Assembly: GCA_016928395.1 (NCBI GenBank)
Contig: JAFGKV010000021.1
Coordinates: forward strand, 1 to 57,493
Origin: Candidatus Fermentibacterota bacterium
Lineage (GTDB): Bacteria; JAFGKV01
Length of the DNA stretch: 57,493 bases
Direction of reading: 5' to 3'
A program made the translations under genes and the position numbers. Positions 16,381-27,427 of the stretch are shown in pieces. The notes beneath the pieces were generated by a model. The model did not search any database and was not told the DNA's origin. It saw nothing but the letters and a program-made list of their open reading frames with translations. Numbering within the stretch: the first letter of the stretch is position 1; each line of letters begins with the position of its first letter.

Positions 16381-17421
16381 ATGATGACTCCCACACTCGA
16401 TTCTCGCCATGAGGCTGTTCTCGAGGTCGTTGTCGAGCACCATGTCATGACCGCGCGGCCGGTGAGTTCCGCCGTGGTTGCGCGCCGGTCGGGCCTGAGG
16501 CTCAGCTCGGCGACCCTACGTACGATCATGGTGGGGCTTGAGGCTGAAGGACTGCTGCATCAACGTCATACATCCGGCGGCCGGATCCCCACTGACAGAG
16601 GATACCGCCTGTACGTGGATAAGCTCATGAGGGTCCGTGGCCTGACCACCGGAGAAAAGCGCCTGATCTTGTCTTCCATGCGGGACGCATGCCGTGAGGT
16701 CGATGACATCCTCAAGGCTGCCTGCAATGTTCTCTCCAGAATCTGGGGACAGCTCGCCGTGGCTCTCGGGCCCTCGGCTACCGAGGGAGTCCTCCGGCGT
16801 ATCGATCTGGTCCCCGTGGCCTCCGACCGGGTGTTGGTCGTAGTGTCCGTGGCCTCCGGCGTCATCAGAACCGTGCTGGTGGATGCGGTGCAATCCGTGG
16901 ATGCCCTGCGTCTTGAGACGGCAACGCGTCGGATGAACGAACGCTTGGCAGGGCTGGCTCTTTCGGATGCGCTGCACATCGTAGCCTCGGAGCCCCATGA
17001 GTTCTGCGCCGATGATTCGTCGGTGCGGCAGGTGCTTGTTCGATTGGCTGGCCGCTCGTCTGTATCCAAGCTAGAGGGCGGGCTCTACGTTGACGGGGCT
17101 TCCCGCCTGTTCACACAGCCAGAGTTCGAATCAGGTGCTATGATGGGGACGTTCTTGCGGGTAGTTGAGGCGAAGGAGCAGCTTATCCGGGAGCTGACTC
17201 TGCACCGGCATCACACCGTACCCATGGTCATCATCGGAAGCGAGAACGCGGCGGATGAGCTGAAGCACTGCAGCATGGTGACCGCGGGCTATCGGGTGGG
17301 CGATTCATCGGGGGCATTGGGGATTCTGGGGCCGATCAGAATGCCGTACTCAAAGCTTCTGCCTGCCGTTCAGTTCGTCGCCGGAACGGTGGGTGACCTG
17401 CTGTCTCAAGGTCGTGCCTGA
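16381..17421 (+). CDS. hrcA: Heat-inducible transcription repressor HrcA
   Basis: A 346-residue DNA-binding repressor. The N-terminal winged-helix part contains RHEAVLEVVVEHH, RPVSSAVVARRSGLRLSSAT and HTSGGRIPTDRGYRLYVD, the diagnostic HrcA signature at the end of the DNA-binding domain. The C-terminal part has the family end IIGSENA and LGPIRMPYSKLLPAVQF. In other bacteria HrcA binds CIRCE and represses groE/dnaK genes. Here it heads a grpE-dnaK-dnaJ operon, but no CIRCE is visible upstream. The start MMTPTLDSRH gives the normal family N-terminus; an AGAAGAG site lies close before it. Confidence 0.95.
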   Translation: MMTPTLDSRHEAVLEVVVEHHVMTARPVSSAVVARRSGLRLSSATLRTIMVGLEAEGLLHQRHTSGGRIPTDRGYRLYVDKLMRVRGLTTGEKRLILSSMRDACREVDDILKAACNVLSRIWGQLAVALGPSATEGVLRRIDLVPVASDRVLVVVSVASGVIRTVLVDAVQSVDALRLETATRRMNERLAGLALSDALHIVASEPHEFCADDSSVRQVLVRLAGRSSVSKLEGGLYVDGASRLFTQPEFESGAMMGTFLRVVEAKEQLIRELTLHRHHTVPMVIIGSENAADELKHCSMVTAGYRVGDSSGALGILGPIRMPYSKLLPAVQFVAGTVGDLLSQGRA

Positions 17422-17492
17422 CGATAGGCGGGCGCCGCCGATTCACGTCCCGGATCGATACATGAAAATGATCTGTTCTTTGGAGGTTGTGC

Positions 17493-18098
17493 GTGGACGA
17501 TAGCACCCCAGACGTCCCTCAGGACATCGAGACACCTGCGAAGCACCCACGCAGAGGAAGAGGCAAGGCCCTGGCTGAACAAGTGCGCCGTCTCAAGGAA
17601 GATAAGGCCGGGATGGAACGCCGCGCCGACGAGCTTGCCGCGCGAATCGCCGAATTAGAGGATGAGCGCCTGAGGCTTCTCGCCGAGATGGAAAACATGC
17701 GCAAGCGATCCCAGCGAAGGCTGGAGGATGAGCGCTGGGGATTGCTGGCTGAAATCTCACGCCCGGTTCTCGAGGTGGCCGACAACCTGGAGCGGGCAGC
17801 GCACATGGGGGAAGCAACCGGTGCCCAGGAGGCAACGGTCTCCGGCATACGAATGGTGCACAGCCAGCTGCTTGAAGTGCTCCTTCGGTGGGGTGTCGCG
17901 CCCATAGACGCGGTAGGCCGTGACTTCGATTTCAACTTTCATGAAGCCATCGCCCACGCGCCCTCTCAGGGTGCCCGCGACAACGAGATACTCACGGAGG
18001 TATCCCGGGGCTACCTTCTCAACGGGCGCCTTTTGCGTCCCAGCAAGGTCGTCGTCGCCAAGGGCGCCGAGCAGGACCAGGCGGAGGCGTCCCCGTGA
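17493..18098 (+). CDS. grpE: Nucleotide exchange factor GrpE
   Basis: A 201-residue DnaK cochaperone that releases ADP. The N-terminal half is a charged coiled coil (about residues 25-90, LAEQVRRLKEDKAGMERRAD, LRLLAEMENMRKRSQRRLED). The C-terminal beta domain ends with the GrpE signature around DFDFNFHEAIAHAP and LTEVSRGYLLNGRLLRPSKVVVAKG. The GTG at 17493 was chosen: GGAGG lies six bases upstream, while a TTG at 17487 would abut the site. It follows hrcA after 71 bases and precedes dnaK by 69. Confidence 0.95.
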   Translation: MDDSTPDVPQDIETPAKHPRRGRGKALAEQVRRLKEDKAGMERRADELAARIAELEDERLRLLAEMENMRKRSQRRLEDERWGLLAEISRPVLEVADNLERAAHMGEATGAQEATVSGIRMVHSQLLEVLLRWGVAPIDAVGRDFDFNFHEAIAHAPSQGARDNEILTEVSRGYLLNGRLLRPSKVVVAKGAEQDQAEASP

Positions 18099-18167
18099 AG
18101 AGGCTTACCATCGCCACGGAAGCCTATCGGCATCCGCATACGAAGAGGGCAAGGGGGTTAGAGAGCC

Positions 18168-20063
18168 ATGGGTAGGGTTGTAGGGATCGATCTGGGAACC
18201 ACCAACAGCTGTGTCGCGGTCATGGAGGGCTCCGGCGCGGTAATCGTGCCCAGTGCCGAGGGAAGCAGAGTGACACCCTCCATCATTGGTTTCACTCCCG
18301 AGGGGGAACAGCTGGTAGGAGAGGTCGCCAAGCGGCAGATGGTCATGAACCCTCTGACCAGCGTGCACAGCATCAAGCGATTCATGGGCAGGCGGTTTTC
18401 GGAGATCACCCGCGAGTCGGAGATGGTGCCCTACCGGGTGGTCGAGGGTAAGAACGGCGATGTGCGAATCATCCTGGGCGAGAGAGACCTGAGCCCACCA
18501 CAGGTCAGCGCCATGATCCTGCAGGCCTTGAAGCGTCGTGCCGAGGAATTCCTTGGCGAGACCGTCGACCGGGCGGTAATCACGGTTCCCGCATACTTCA
18601 ACGACGCCCAACGACAGGCGACAAAAGACGCCGGCCGCATCGCGGGGCTGGAGGTCCTTCGGATCATCAACGAGCCAACAGCCGCTGCCCTGGCGTACGG
18701 CCTGGAAAAGAAGCGGGATCAGAAAATCGCAGTGTTCGACTTGGGCGGCGGTACATTTGATATTTCCATTCTTGAGATGGGAGACGGCTTCTTCGAGGTC
18801 AAGGCGACCAATGGTGATACTCATCTGGGCGGCGACGACTTCGACCAACGACTCGTGGATTGGCTGGCCAAGGAGTTCGAGAAGGAACATGGGATAGACC
18901 TCCGGAAGGACCCGACCTCGCTACAGAGACTCCGCGAAGCCGCGGAACGGGCCAAGTGCGAGTTATCCAACGTACTTCAGACCACGGTCAACCTTCCCTT
19001 CGTCGCCGCAGACCAGGAAGGACCAAAGCATCTCCTCTCAATAGTCACCAGAGCCCTTTTTGAGCGGCTGGTGGCGGATCTCATCGAGAGCACTGAAGAC
19101 CCCTGCCGACAAGCCCTTGATGACGCGGGCCTTGCTCCTTCCCAACTGGACGTGGTGATCCTGGTGGGCGGCTCGACGCGAATCCCGGCCGTACGGGAGA
19201 AGGCCCGTGAGATCTTTGGCAAGGAACCATTTCAGGGCGTGAACCCCGATGAAGTAGTCGCCGTGGGCGCCGCGATCCAGGCAGGCGTGCTGGATGGGCA
19301 GGTGAAAGACGTTCTTCTACTGGATGTGACCCCGCTCTCGCTAGGCATCGAGACCGCGGGCGGGGTCTTCACTCGTCTCATCGACCGGAATACGACCATA
19401 CCTACCCGTCGCAGCCAGGTCTTTTCGACCGTAGTGGACAATCAACCGGCAGTCAGCGTGCATGTGCTGCAGGGTGAGCGCCCGATGGCGGGGGACAACC
19501 GCACTCTGGCCCGCTTCGAACTGGTCGGCATTCCACCGGCACCCCGGGGCTTGCCCCGTATCGAAGTCATGTTCGACATCGATGCCAATGGAATCGTGAG
19601 CGTCTCTGCCAAGGATCTCTCCACCGGCAAGGAGCAGAAGATCCGAGTGCATTCCTCCAGCGGGCTCACCGAAGAGGAAATCCAGCGGATGATCCGAGAC
19701 GCCGAGCAGTTCCAGGAGGAGGATACCCGCAAGAGCGTTCGTGCCCAGCTGAGAAACCAGGCTGACGCCCTCCTCTATGACACTGAGTCGGTGATGACGG
19801 AGCAGGGTGCCCGGCTTCCCCCGACGGAGTGTCTTCGGCTGACTGACGCTCTTCTGAACCTGCGGAGCCAGCTATCCCAAAGCGATGAGGAAGGCGTGCG
19901 TCTCGCCATGCGTGAGTTGAGCCAGGCAAAGATACCGTTGGACGAACTGGTCTTCGGCGGTCAATCATCGGGAACAGAAGGTGGCCAGGAAACGGACGCG
20001 GAGGCAGAGGCAGAGGCAGAGGCAGAAGTAGAGGAAACGCCCGACTCGTGGTCGTGGCGCTGA
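18168..20063 (+). CDS. dnaK: Chaperone protein DnaK (Hsp70)
   Basis: A 631-residue Hsp70. The ATPase domain (1-380) has [47 protein letters not shown] and [13 protein letters not shown]. The substrate domain (about 390-500) has [14 protein letters not shown], and the helical lid follows. The C-terminus is unusual: a short acidic repeat of Glu-Ala (from GAGGCA units at about 20003-20032) runs to SWSWR, instead of the common EEVxD-like acidic tail. ATG start with AGGGGG about 12 bases upstream. It is the third gene of the heat-shock operon. Confidence 0.97.
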   Translation: MGRVVGIDLGTTNSCVAVMEGSGAVIVPSAEGSRVTPSIIGFTPEGEQLVGEVAKRQMVMNPLTSVHSIKRFMGRRFSEITRESEMVPYRVVEGKNGDVRIILGERDLSPPQVSAMILQALKRRAEEFLGETVDRAVITVPAYFNDAQRQATKDAGRIAGLEVLRIINEPTAAALAYGLEKKRDQKIAVFDLGGGTFDISILEMGDGFFEVKATNGDTHLGGDDFDQRLVDWLAKEFEKEHGIDLRKDPTSLQRLREAAERAKCELSNVLQTTVNLPFVAADQEGPKHLLSIVTRALFERLVADLIESTEDPCRQALDDAGLAPSQLDVVILVGGSTRIPAVREKAREIFGKEPFQGVNPDEVVAVGAAIQAGVLDGQVKDVLLLDVTPLSLGIETAGGVFTRLIDRNTTIPTRRSQVFSTVVDNQPAVSVHVLQGERPMAGDNRTLARFELVGIPPAPRGLPRIEVMFDIDANGIVSVSAKDLSTGKEQKIRVHSSSGLTEEEIQRMIRDAEQFQEEDTRKSVRAQLRNQADALLYDTESVMTEQGARLPPTECLRLTDALLNLRSQLSQSDEEGVRLAMRELSQAKIPLDELVFGGQSSGTEGGQETDAEAEAEAEAEVEETPDSWSWR

Positions 20064-21982
<1,919 letters not shown>

Positions 21983-22044
21983 TGTTTGCATTCTCGTGCC
22001 GGGAGCATTCTCGGCTGAACCGTTGTCAGTAAAGGAGGACATCT

Positions 22045-22239
22045 GTGTCGTCTATTCGTGTGAAGGACAATGAATCATTCGAAGGCGCCCTGAAGCGCTT
22101 CAAGAAGAAGATCGAGAAGTCGGGGGTTTTGTCGGATCTTCGGAGGCACCAGCACTTCGAGAAGCCCAGTGTCCGCCGCAAGCGCAAGCTGTACGCGGCC
22201 CGCCGCAAGATGCGACAGCAACAGCAGTTGCAGAAGTAA
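22045..22239 (+). CDS. rpsU: 30S ribosomal protein S21
   Basis: A 64-residue, strongly basic protein with the bS21 layout: RVKDNESFEGALKRFKKKIE, SGVLSDLRRHQHFEKPSVRR and a Lys/Arg/Gln-rich tail. It acts in 30S-dependent initiation. GTG start with a strong AAAGGAGG site. It lies 62 bases after rsmE and four bases before the yqeY start, heading the classical rpsU-dnaG-rpoD macromolecular synthesis gene order. Confidence 0.96.
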   Translation: MSSIRVKDNESFEGALKRFKKKIEKSGVLSDLRRHQHFEKPSVRRKRKLYAARRKMRQQQQLQK

Positions 22240-22243
22240 TCCC

Positions 22244-22693
22244 GTGCTCTCCGAGCGACTGGCCGAAGATCTGAAGGGCGCGATGAAGGCCAAGGATGAT
22301 GTGGCCCTGCGCACCGCGAGGATGCTGCGAACCGAGTTGCGGTATCGGGAGGACGAGGTGCGACGCCCCCTCAAGCCGGAGGATGAGGTCGCCGTGGTGC
22401 GAACCGCAATTCAGAGGAGGCGTGACGCGGCGGGCCAGTTCCGTGCTGCCGGCAGGGTGGATCTGGCGGTGAATGAAGAGGCCGAGGCCGAGTTCCTCAA
22501 CCGGTACATGCCCGAGCAACTGGACGAGACGGCCGTCGAAGCCCTCATCACGACGGTGCTGGCCGAGACGCATGCGGCTGGTCCACGCGATTTTGGGCGC
22601 CTCATGAAAGTGTTGATGGAACGGGTCGCCGGTCGCGCCGACGGAGGCACGGTGAGTCGACTGCTGCGCCAACGGTTGCAGGCCATGGCGTGA
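22244..22693 (+). CDS. yqeY: GatB/YqeY domain protein
   Basis: A 149-residue protein of the YqeY family, related to the tRNA-binding tail of the amidotransferase subunit GatB. Typical text: LSERLAEDLKGAMKAKD, LRTARMLRTEL, FLNRYMPEQLDE and a C-terminal AGGRVDGGTVSRLLRQRL-like helix (here AGRADGGTVSRLLRQRL). The GTG at 22244 comes four bases after the rpsU stop and gives the family N-terminus. The frame extends upstream inside rpsU but is not coding there. Its role is not firmly established; it is often found between rpsU and dnaG. Confidence 0.93.
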   Translation: MLSERLAEDLKGAMKAKDDVALRTARMLRTELRYREDEVRRPLKPEDEVAVVRTAIQRRRDAAGQFRAAGRVDLAVNEEAEAEFLNRYMPEQLDETAVEALITTVLAETHAAGPRDFGRLMKVLMERVAGRADGGTVSRLLRQRLQAMA

Positions 22694-22714
22694 TTCTCAA
22701 CCTCCACCGTCACT

Positions 22715-24472
22715 ATGTCCCGATTCTCCGACGAACTTCTGGATAGGGTCCGGCAGGCCGCACCACTGGAACTGGTGGTGGAAGACTATGTGACCCTCAA
22801 GAAGGCCGGCAAGCATCTGAAGGCCCTGTGCCCGTTCCACGAGGAGAAGACACCATCGTTCGTGGTGTCGCCGGAAACTGGGCTTTTCTACTGCTATGGC
22901 TGCCACAAGGGCGGCAATGTGTTTACCTTCCTCATGGAGATGGAGAACCTCCCGTTCCCCGATGCGGTTCGGCAGATCGCGGAGCGGTTCGGCGTACCGC
23001 TTCCATCCCAGGTGGCATCAGGGGAGGGAGCCGACATTCTCTCGGTGAACCGGTGGGCGGCGGAGCTGTACGGGCGATTTCTCCTGGCCGAACCAGGTGG
23101 CCGCCCGGCGCGGGAGTATCTCCGTGGAAGAACCCTCGCCGGGGAATCCATCCGAGGATTCGGCCTTGGCGCGTCACCTGACGAATGGCAGTTTCTAGTC
23201 AACGCGGCCCACCGCGAGGGAATACCCCCTGGCGTTCTGCTGGAAGCGGGGCTCGCCATCAAACGCCGGGACGGCACTGGCCTGCTGGATCGATTCCGCA
23301 ACCGGCTCATGTTCCCCTTGCACAGCCCGGCGGGACAGGTGGTTGCCTTCGCGGGCAGGGTCTTACCGGGAAACCCCGACGATGCGAAATACGTCAACTC
23401 CCCGGAGACGGCCGCCTACCACAAATCACGATTCATCTACGGCATGCACCAAGCCAGAAGGGCGATGAGTGACAAAGGCAGGGCACTTCTGGTGGAGGGG
23501 TACTTCGACGTCATCCGCTGTCATGAGCGTGGTTTCACCGAAGCTGTCGCGGTCAGCGGGACCGCTCTCAGCCCCGAGCAGGTCTCCCTCCTGCGGCGAA
23601 AAGCGCCGGAAGTGATCGTGATGTTCGACGGTGACGATGCCGGCCAATCGGCTGCCGAGAGGGCCGTTGGTCTGCTTCTGGAGGATTCCCTGCCATGCAG
23701 GGTGGCGTGCCTGCCCAAGGGGGAGGATCCTGACCAGGTCCTCCAGGCCCACGGCGCCGAGGCATTGGATGCCTTCATTGCAAAGGCCCTGCCTGCAGTG
23801 CAATTCTTGGTGGCGAGGGCTCAGAAGACGGCGCGACGTGACCGCGACATCGTACACGCAGTGGGGCCCACCTTGGCTCGTATACCGGATCCGCTTCTGC
23901 GCGAGGAGATGGCCGGCGAGCTGGCACAGGCCCTCGGGTTCACGAGGGATGCCGTGTTGGCGTCCCTGCGCCAGGTCAAACAGAGCCGCAGGGCATCTGC
24001 CCCGGGCACGGCATCACACCGTATGACTGCGTGGGAAGAACAGGTGTGCCGCCATCTGCTGCTTCGGCCGGCCGAGCGCGGGTCCATTCTCGAAGACATC
24101 GCTCCGTCTGACTTTGTCAGTCCATTACTGCGAAGGCTCTATGAATGGATCGCCCTCCATGGAGGCGACTTGGAGGCACGGAAGGTCGTCGACAAGATCG
24201 AGGACACCGCTCTCAAGCGTGTAGCCACGGGTTTGACCGTATCCGAAACGCCTCTTGGCCCGGTTGAGAAGGATGTGATGCGCTTCAAGATCGAGAAGCT
24301 CGTCCGAGCGATGCGTGAGGTTCGGCAGCGCATCGAGGCCGCGGAGTCTAATGGTGCGAGCAGGGAGGTACAGGCCCTGCTGGCAGAGTTAACCGATCTA
24401 GGCGCCACGGTGGACGGGTTGCGGTGTACGCTGAGCGGCATGTCATCGCTGCCGTGTCGGCCCGGTTCCTGA
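22715..24472 (+). CDS. dnaG: DNA primase DnaG
   Basis: A 585-residue primase. The N-terminal CHC2 zinc domain has CPFHEEKTPSF and YCYGCHKGGN. The catalytic core (about 115-430) includes the Toprim elements LLVEGYFDVI (Glu) and VIVMFDGDDAGQSA (Asp-x-Asp). The C-terminal 140 residues form the helicase-interaction region, consistent with a DnaB also encoded in this window (27424-28773). No strong ribosome-binding site precedes the ATG, so coupling to yqeY 21 bases upstream is likely. It ends two bases before the rpoD start. Confidence 0.96.
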   Translation: MSRFSDELLDRVRQAAPLELVVEDYVTLKKAGKHLKALCPFHEEKTPSFVVSPETGLFYCYGCHKGGNVFTFLMEMENLPFPDAVRQIAERFGVPLPSQVASGEGADILSVNRWAAELYGRFLLAEPGGRPAREYLRGRTLAGESIRGFGLGASPDEWQFLVNAAHREGIPPGVLLEAGLAIKRRDGTGLLDRFRNRLMFPLHSPAGQVVAFAGRVLPGNPDDAKYVNSPETAAYHKSRFIYGMHQARRAMSDKGRALLVEGYFDVIRCHERGFTEAVAVSGTALSPEQVSLLRRKAPEVIVMFDGDDAGQSAAERAVGLLLEDSLPCRVACLPKGEDPDQVLQAHGAEALDAFIAKALPAVQFLVARAQKTARRDRDIVHAVGPTLARIPDPLLREEMAGELAQALGFTRDAVLASLRQVKQSRRASAPGTASHRMTAWEEQVCRHLLLRPAERGSILEDIAPSDFVSPLLRRLYEWIALHGGDLEARKVVDKIEDTALKRVATGLTVSETPLGPVEKDVMRFKIEKLVRAMREVRQRIEAAESNGASREVQALLAELTDLGATVDGLRCTLSGMSSLPCRPGS

Positions 24473-24474
24473 CC

Positions 24475-25764
24475 ATGGCCATTCCAGAGCCCTGGCGTCG
24501 CCAGCTCAGAGACCTGATGGCCGCCAGTGCGTCGCGGGGCTATGTCACCTACGACGAACTCAGTCAACGGCTTGCCGGAATCGAGGCTGATCCGGCCGCC
24601 CTGGAGGCGGCTCTCGGCATGCTGGAGGCCGCTCATGTTGAGCTCGTTGACTCGCAACCGTTGGGCAAGCCCGGCCCCTCTGAGGAGGCCGTGCCCGCCG
24701 CTCAGGACGGCGATGTCCCCGACATTGTGGCAGCTTACCAGCGAGACCTGGCACGGGTAGAGCCCTTGGCGGAAGAAGCACAGCGTGCCATTGGCGCCAA
24801 GCTTCAGCGAGCACTGGAAGCGCTTCAAGGAATCCTCGATGAGTTGCCATCCACGGCATCGAGCCCAGCTCCAGTGGCGTGGAGACAAGGCTCTGCAGGT
24901 GATGATGCGCCGACGCCTGACGTGAGCTCATTGTATGAGAGGGCCGTCGCCTTGGAGCGATGTGCCTCCAATCGTGATTGCAGCGAATCCACGCCTGGGC
25001 TCAACACCGCAATAGCAGCGCGAATACGACAGAGTAGAGAGGCCCTTGACGATGCCCGGGAGCAACTCGTCCGGGGTACGATGAGGCTGGTCTTTTACTT
25101 GGCCCGCCACTACGAGAATCGTGGGGTTGAACTCCTCGATCTTGTTCAGGAAGGCAATGCCGGCCTCCTCCGCGCCGCGCAGCGGTTCGACCCCCGACGG
25201 GGTCACCCCTTCGCCTCCTATGCGACCTGGTGGATTCGCCACGCGCTTGCCAAAGCCGTGCGAGAGCAGGGCAAGTCGTTCAAGATCCCTCCCGAGTTGG
25301 ACTCCCAGATACACCGGCTGAATCTGGAGCGACGCCGCCAGAGCCAGGCTTTGGGGCGTGAGCCTTCCACCGGAGAGCTGGCTTCGGCCCTTGGCGTTGA
25401 TGAGTCGCACGTCACACGGCTGCTGCGCATGGTGGCCGCACCTCTGCGCCTCGACGGACCCGCAGGAGAGGCGGACGGCTCTCTGGAAGGCGTCCTGGAT
25501 GCCGGCGCTGACGACACGGGGCTTTCGGTGGCCGATCAGGCCATCCTCAAGACCGAGGTGGCCCGGGTGCTGGAGACGCTGGATCCCCGGGAGCAGGAGG
25601 TTATGCGTCTTCGCTTCGGCATTGCCGACGGCGTGACAAAGCCGATCGAAGAGGTAGCAGCGCTCCTCCGCATGACTCGGGAACGGGGACGTCAAATCGA
25701 GGAGCGCGCCCTCAGGAAACTCCGACACCCCACCCGCCGCCATCGCCTCGAAGGGCTGGACTGA
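24475..25764 (+). CDS. rpoD: RNA polymerase sigma factor RpoD/SigA, divergent
   Basis: A 429-residue sigma70-family protein in the normal position after dnaG. Residues 1-60 resemble region 1.1 and about 83-115 (DIVAAYQRDLARVEPLAEEA) a weak region 1.2. Region 2 has LVRGTMRLVFYLARHYENRG, LLDLVQEGNAGLLRAAQRFD and FASYATWWIRHALAKAV. Region 3 follows, and region 4 has LDPREQEVMRLRFGI and TRERGRQIEERALRKLRHP. In region 2.4 the residues matching E. coli Gln437 and Thr440 are His and Ala, and the following IRIPxHM is FKIPPEL. In region 4.2 RERIRQIE is RERGRQIE. The ATG at 24475 sits two bases after the dnaG stop. Confidence 0.92.
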   Translation: MAIPEPWRRQLRDLMAASASRGYVTYDELSQRLAGIEADPAALEAALGMLEAAHVELVDSQPLGKPGPSEEAVPAAQDGDVPDIVAAYQRDLARVEPLAEEAQRAIGAKLQRALEALQGILDELPSTASSPAPVAWRQGSAGDDAPTPDVSSLYERAVALERCASNRDCSESTPGLNTAIAARIRQSREALDDAREQLVRGTMRLVFYLARHYENRGVELLDLVQEGNAGLLRAAQRFDPRRGHPFASYATWWIRHALAKAVREQGKSFKIPPELDSQIHRLNLERRRQSQALGREPSTGELASALGVDESHVTRLLRMVAAPLRLDGPAGEADGSLEGVLDAGADDTGLSVADQAILKTEVARVLETLDPREQEVMRLRFGIADGVTKPIEEVAALLRMTRERGRQIEERALRKLRHPTRRHRLEGLD

Positions 25765-25825
25765 TTCACTTGCGGCCGGTGGTGCTATGCCTAAGTTCGG
25801 TCAGTGGCGGAATGTGTGGAATCGA

Positions 25826-25900
25826 GGGCCCATAGCTCAACGGTAGAGCGTCCGGCTCATAACCGGCTGGTTCCTGGTTCGAATCCGGGTGGGCCCACCA
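25826..25900 (+). tRNA. tRNA with CAT anticodon (elongator Met or Ile2)
   Basis: Full cloverleaf: acceptor GGGCCCA pairs with TGGGCCC, D stem GCTC/GAGC, anticodon loop CTCATAA (anticodon CAT at 25858-25860), T loop TTCGAAT with stem CCTGG/CCGGG, discriminator A and encoded CCA. One T-C mismatch closes the top of the anticodon stem. The first base pair is G-C, so it is not the initiator tRNA. Elongator methionine or lysidine-modified isoleucine-2 cannot be separated by eye. Confidence 0.93.
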
Positions 25901-26077
25901 TTTCGTGCCGCAGGCTCGCGTCGCGGGAAGGCAGTCGGTAACGGCATGACCATCGAGATCGTCTACGCGGGAAAGGCACCCTGTGAACGCGGTGGCTGCG
26001 TTCTTCTTCCGCCGCGTACCTGATTTCCCCCTTGATCCCCATGGGGGCAACGATGCTCTCGGCTCAGCGCTCGACGG

Positions 26078-27427
26078 TCAGCGACGCCGTCTGATCAGTC
26101 CCACGGCGTCGGCAACGGTTGCGACCCCAAAACACTCCAACGTTCCGGCTACCTCGTCGCTGTTGCGAAACGGCACGATTATCTTCGACAATCCCAGCTT
26201 GGCCGCTTCCCGGGCCCGTTTCGATGCCTGAGTGATCCGGCGGACTTCACCCGCCAAACCGACCTCGCCGCACGCGGCGATACGCCCGGGAAGGGCCTCA
26301 TCAATAACCGCAGAGGCCACAGCCAGCACCACACCCAAGTCTGCCGCTGGCTCGACGACCTGGACGCCGCCCACCACGTTTACGAACACATCCTTGCTGC
26401 TGGTGTGAATGCCCGCACGCTTCTCCAGCACTGCCAGCAGTAGAGAAAGCCGCTGCCGGTCGATACCCGTGCAGACCCGTTGCGGGGTTGGGTATGCTGT
26501 GGGCGACACCAGAGCCTGCACCTCCACCACGAGAGTCCTGCTGCCTTCTTGTGTGGCGATGAGTACGCTCCCGGATACCGGCTCGGCATGCTCTTCCACA
26601 AAGAAGCGAGACACGTCAACGGCATCTATCAGCCCTCGTTCTCCCATCTCGAACACGCCGATTTCATTGGTGGACCCGAAGCGATTCTTGGTGGCCCGCA
26701 GTACGCGGAAGCTCTGGAACCGTTCACCCTCGAAGTAGAGCACCGTATCCACCATGTGTTCGAGAACGCGGGGACCGGCCAGAGCACCTTCCTTTGTGAC
26801 GTGGCCCACCAGAAATGTGGCAACGTTTCTGGTCTTTGCGAGCCGCATGAGCCGGGAGGCGCACTGCCGGACCTGCGAAACCGTTCCCGGCGCACCGGAG
26901 ATGGAAGGAAGATAGAGAGTCTGCACCGAATCAGCGATGAGTACCGCGGGCGAGAGATCGGTTGCTGCCTGCTCTACGGCCTCCACATCGTTGTTCGCCA
27001 TTACCTCAATGCCCTGGGTTGGCAAACCCAAACGCTGCGCCCGCAACGCGAGCTGTTGGCTCGATTCCTCACCGGATGCGTAGAGAACCTTGCGGCCTGT
27101 CGACGCCACCCGCGCCGCAGTCTGGAGCAACAGCGTTGACTTGCCGATGCCCGGGTCGCCCCCCAGAAGCACCAAAGAGCCGGGAACGATGCCCCCACCT
27201 AACACCAGATCCAACTCGGCTGAACCCGAAGTGAACCGAAGTGCCTCGGCGTCACCGACCTCAGACAGTGGTGCGGGCCTCTCGCCGCCGGGGATTGCGA
27301 AGGCGGGTTGGGGTTCGTCACGTTCTTCGCTGTAGGTGTTCCATTGCCCGCATTCGGGGCAGCGACCCTGCCAGCGAGGGCTTTGGGCACCGCACTCGTT
27401 GCAGCGAAATACCGTGTGCTTCGTCAC
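26078..27427 (-). CDS. radA: DNA repair protein RadA (Sms)
   Basis: A 449-residue branch-migration helicase for recombination intermediates. The N-terminal zinc finger is CNECGAQSPRWQGRCPECG. Walker A is GDPGIGKST, the RadA-specific motif is KNRFG, and the C-terminal Lon-like domain has VFVNVVGG and GLAGEVRRITQ. GTG start, overlapping the dnaB stop by four bases. It is the last gene of the ten-gene minus-strand cluster and converges on the tRNA. Confidence 0.96.
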   Translation of the reverse strand: MTKHTVFRCNECGAQSPRWQGRCPECGQWNTYSEERDEPQPAFAIPGGERPAPLSEVGDAEALRFTSGSAELDLVLGGGIVPGSLVLLGGDPGIGKSTLLLQTAARVASTGRKVLYASGEESSQQLALRAQRLGLPTQGIEVMANNDVEAVEQAATDLSPAVLIADSVQTLYLPSISGAPGTVSQVRQCASRLMRLAKTRNVATFLVGHVTKEGALAGPRVLEHMVDTVLYFEGERFQSFRVLRATKNRFGSTNEIGVFEMGERGLIDAVDVSRFFVEEHAEPVSGSVLIATQEGSRTLVVEVQALVSPTAYPTPQRVCTGIDRQRLSLLLAVLEKRAGIHTSSKDVFVNVVGGVQVVEPAADLGVVLAVASAVIDEALPGRIAACGEVGLAGEVRRITQASKRAREAAKLGLSKIIVPFRNSDEVAGTLECFGVATVADAVGLIRRRR

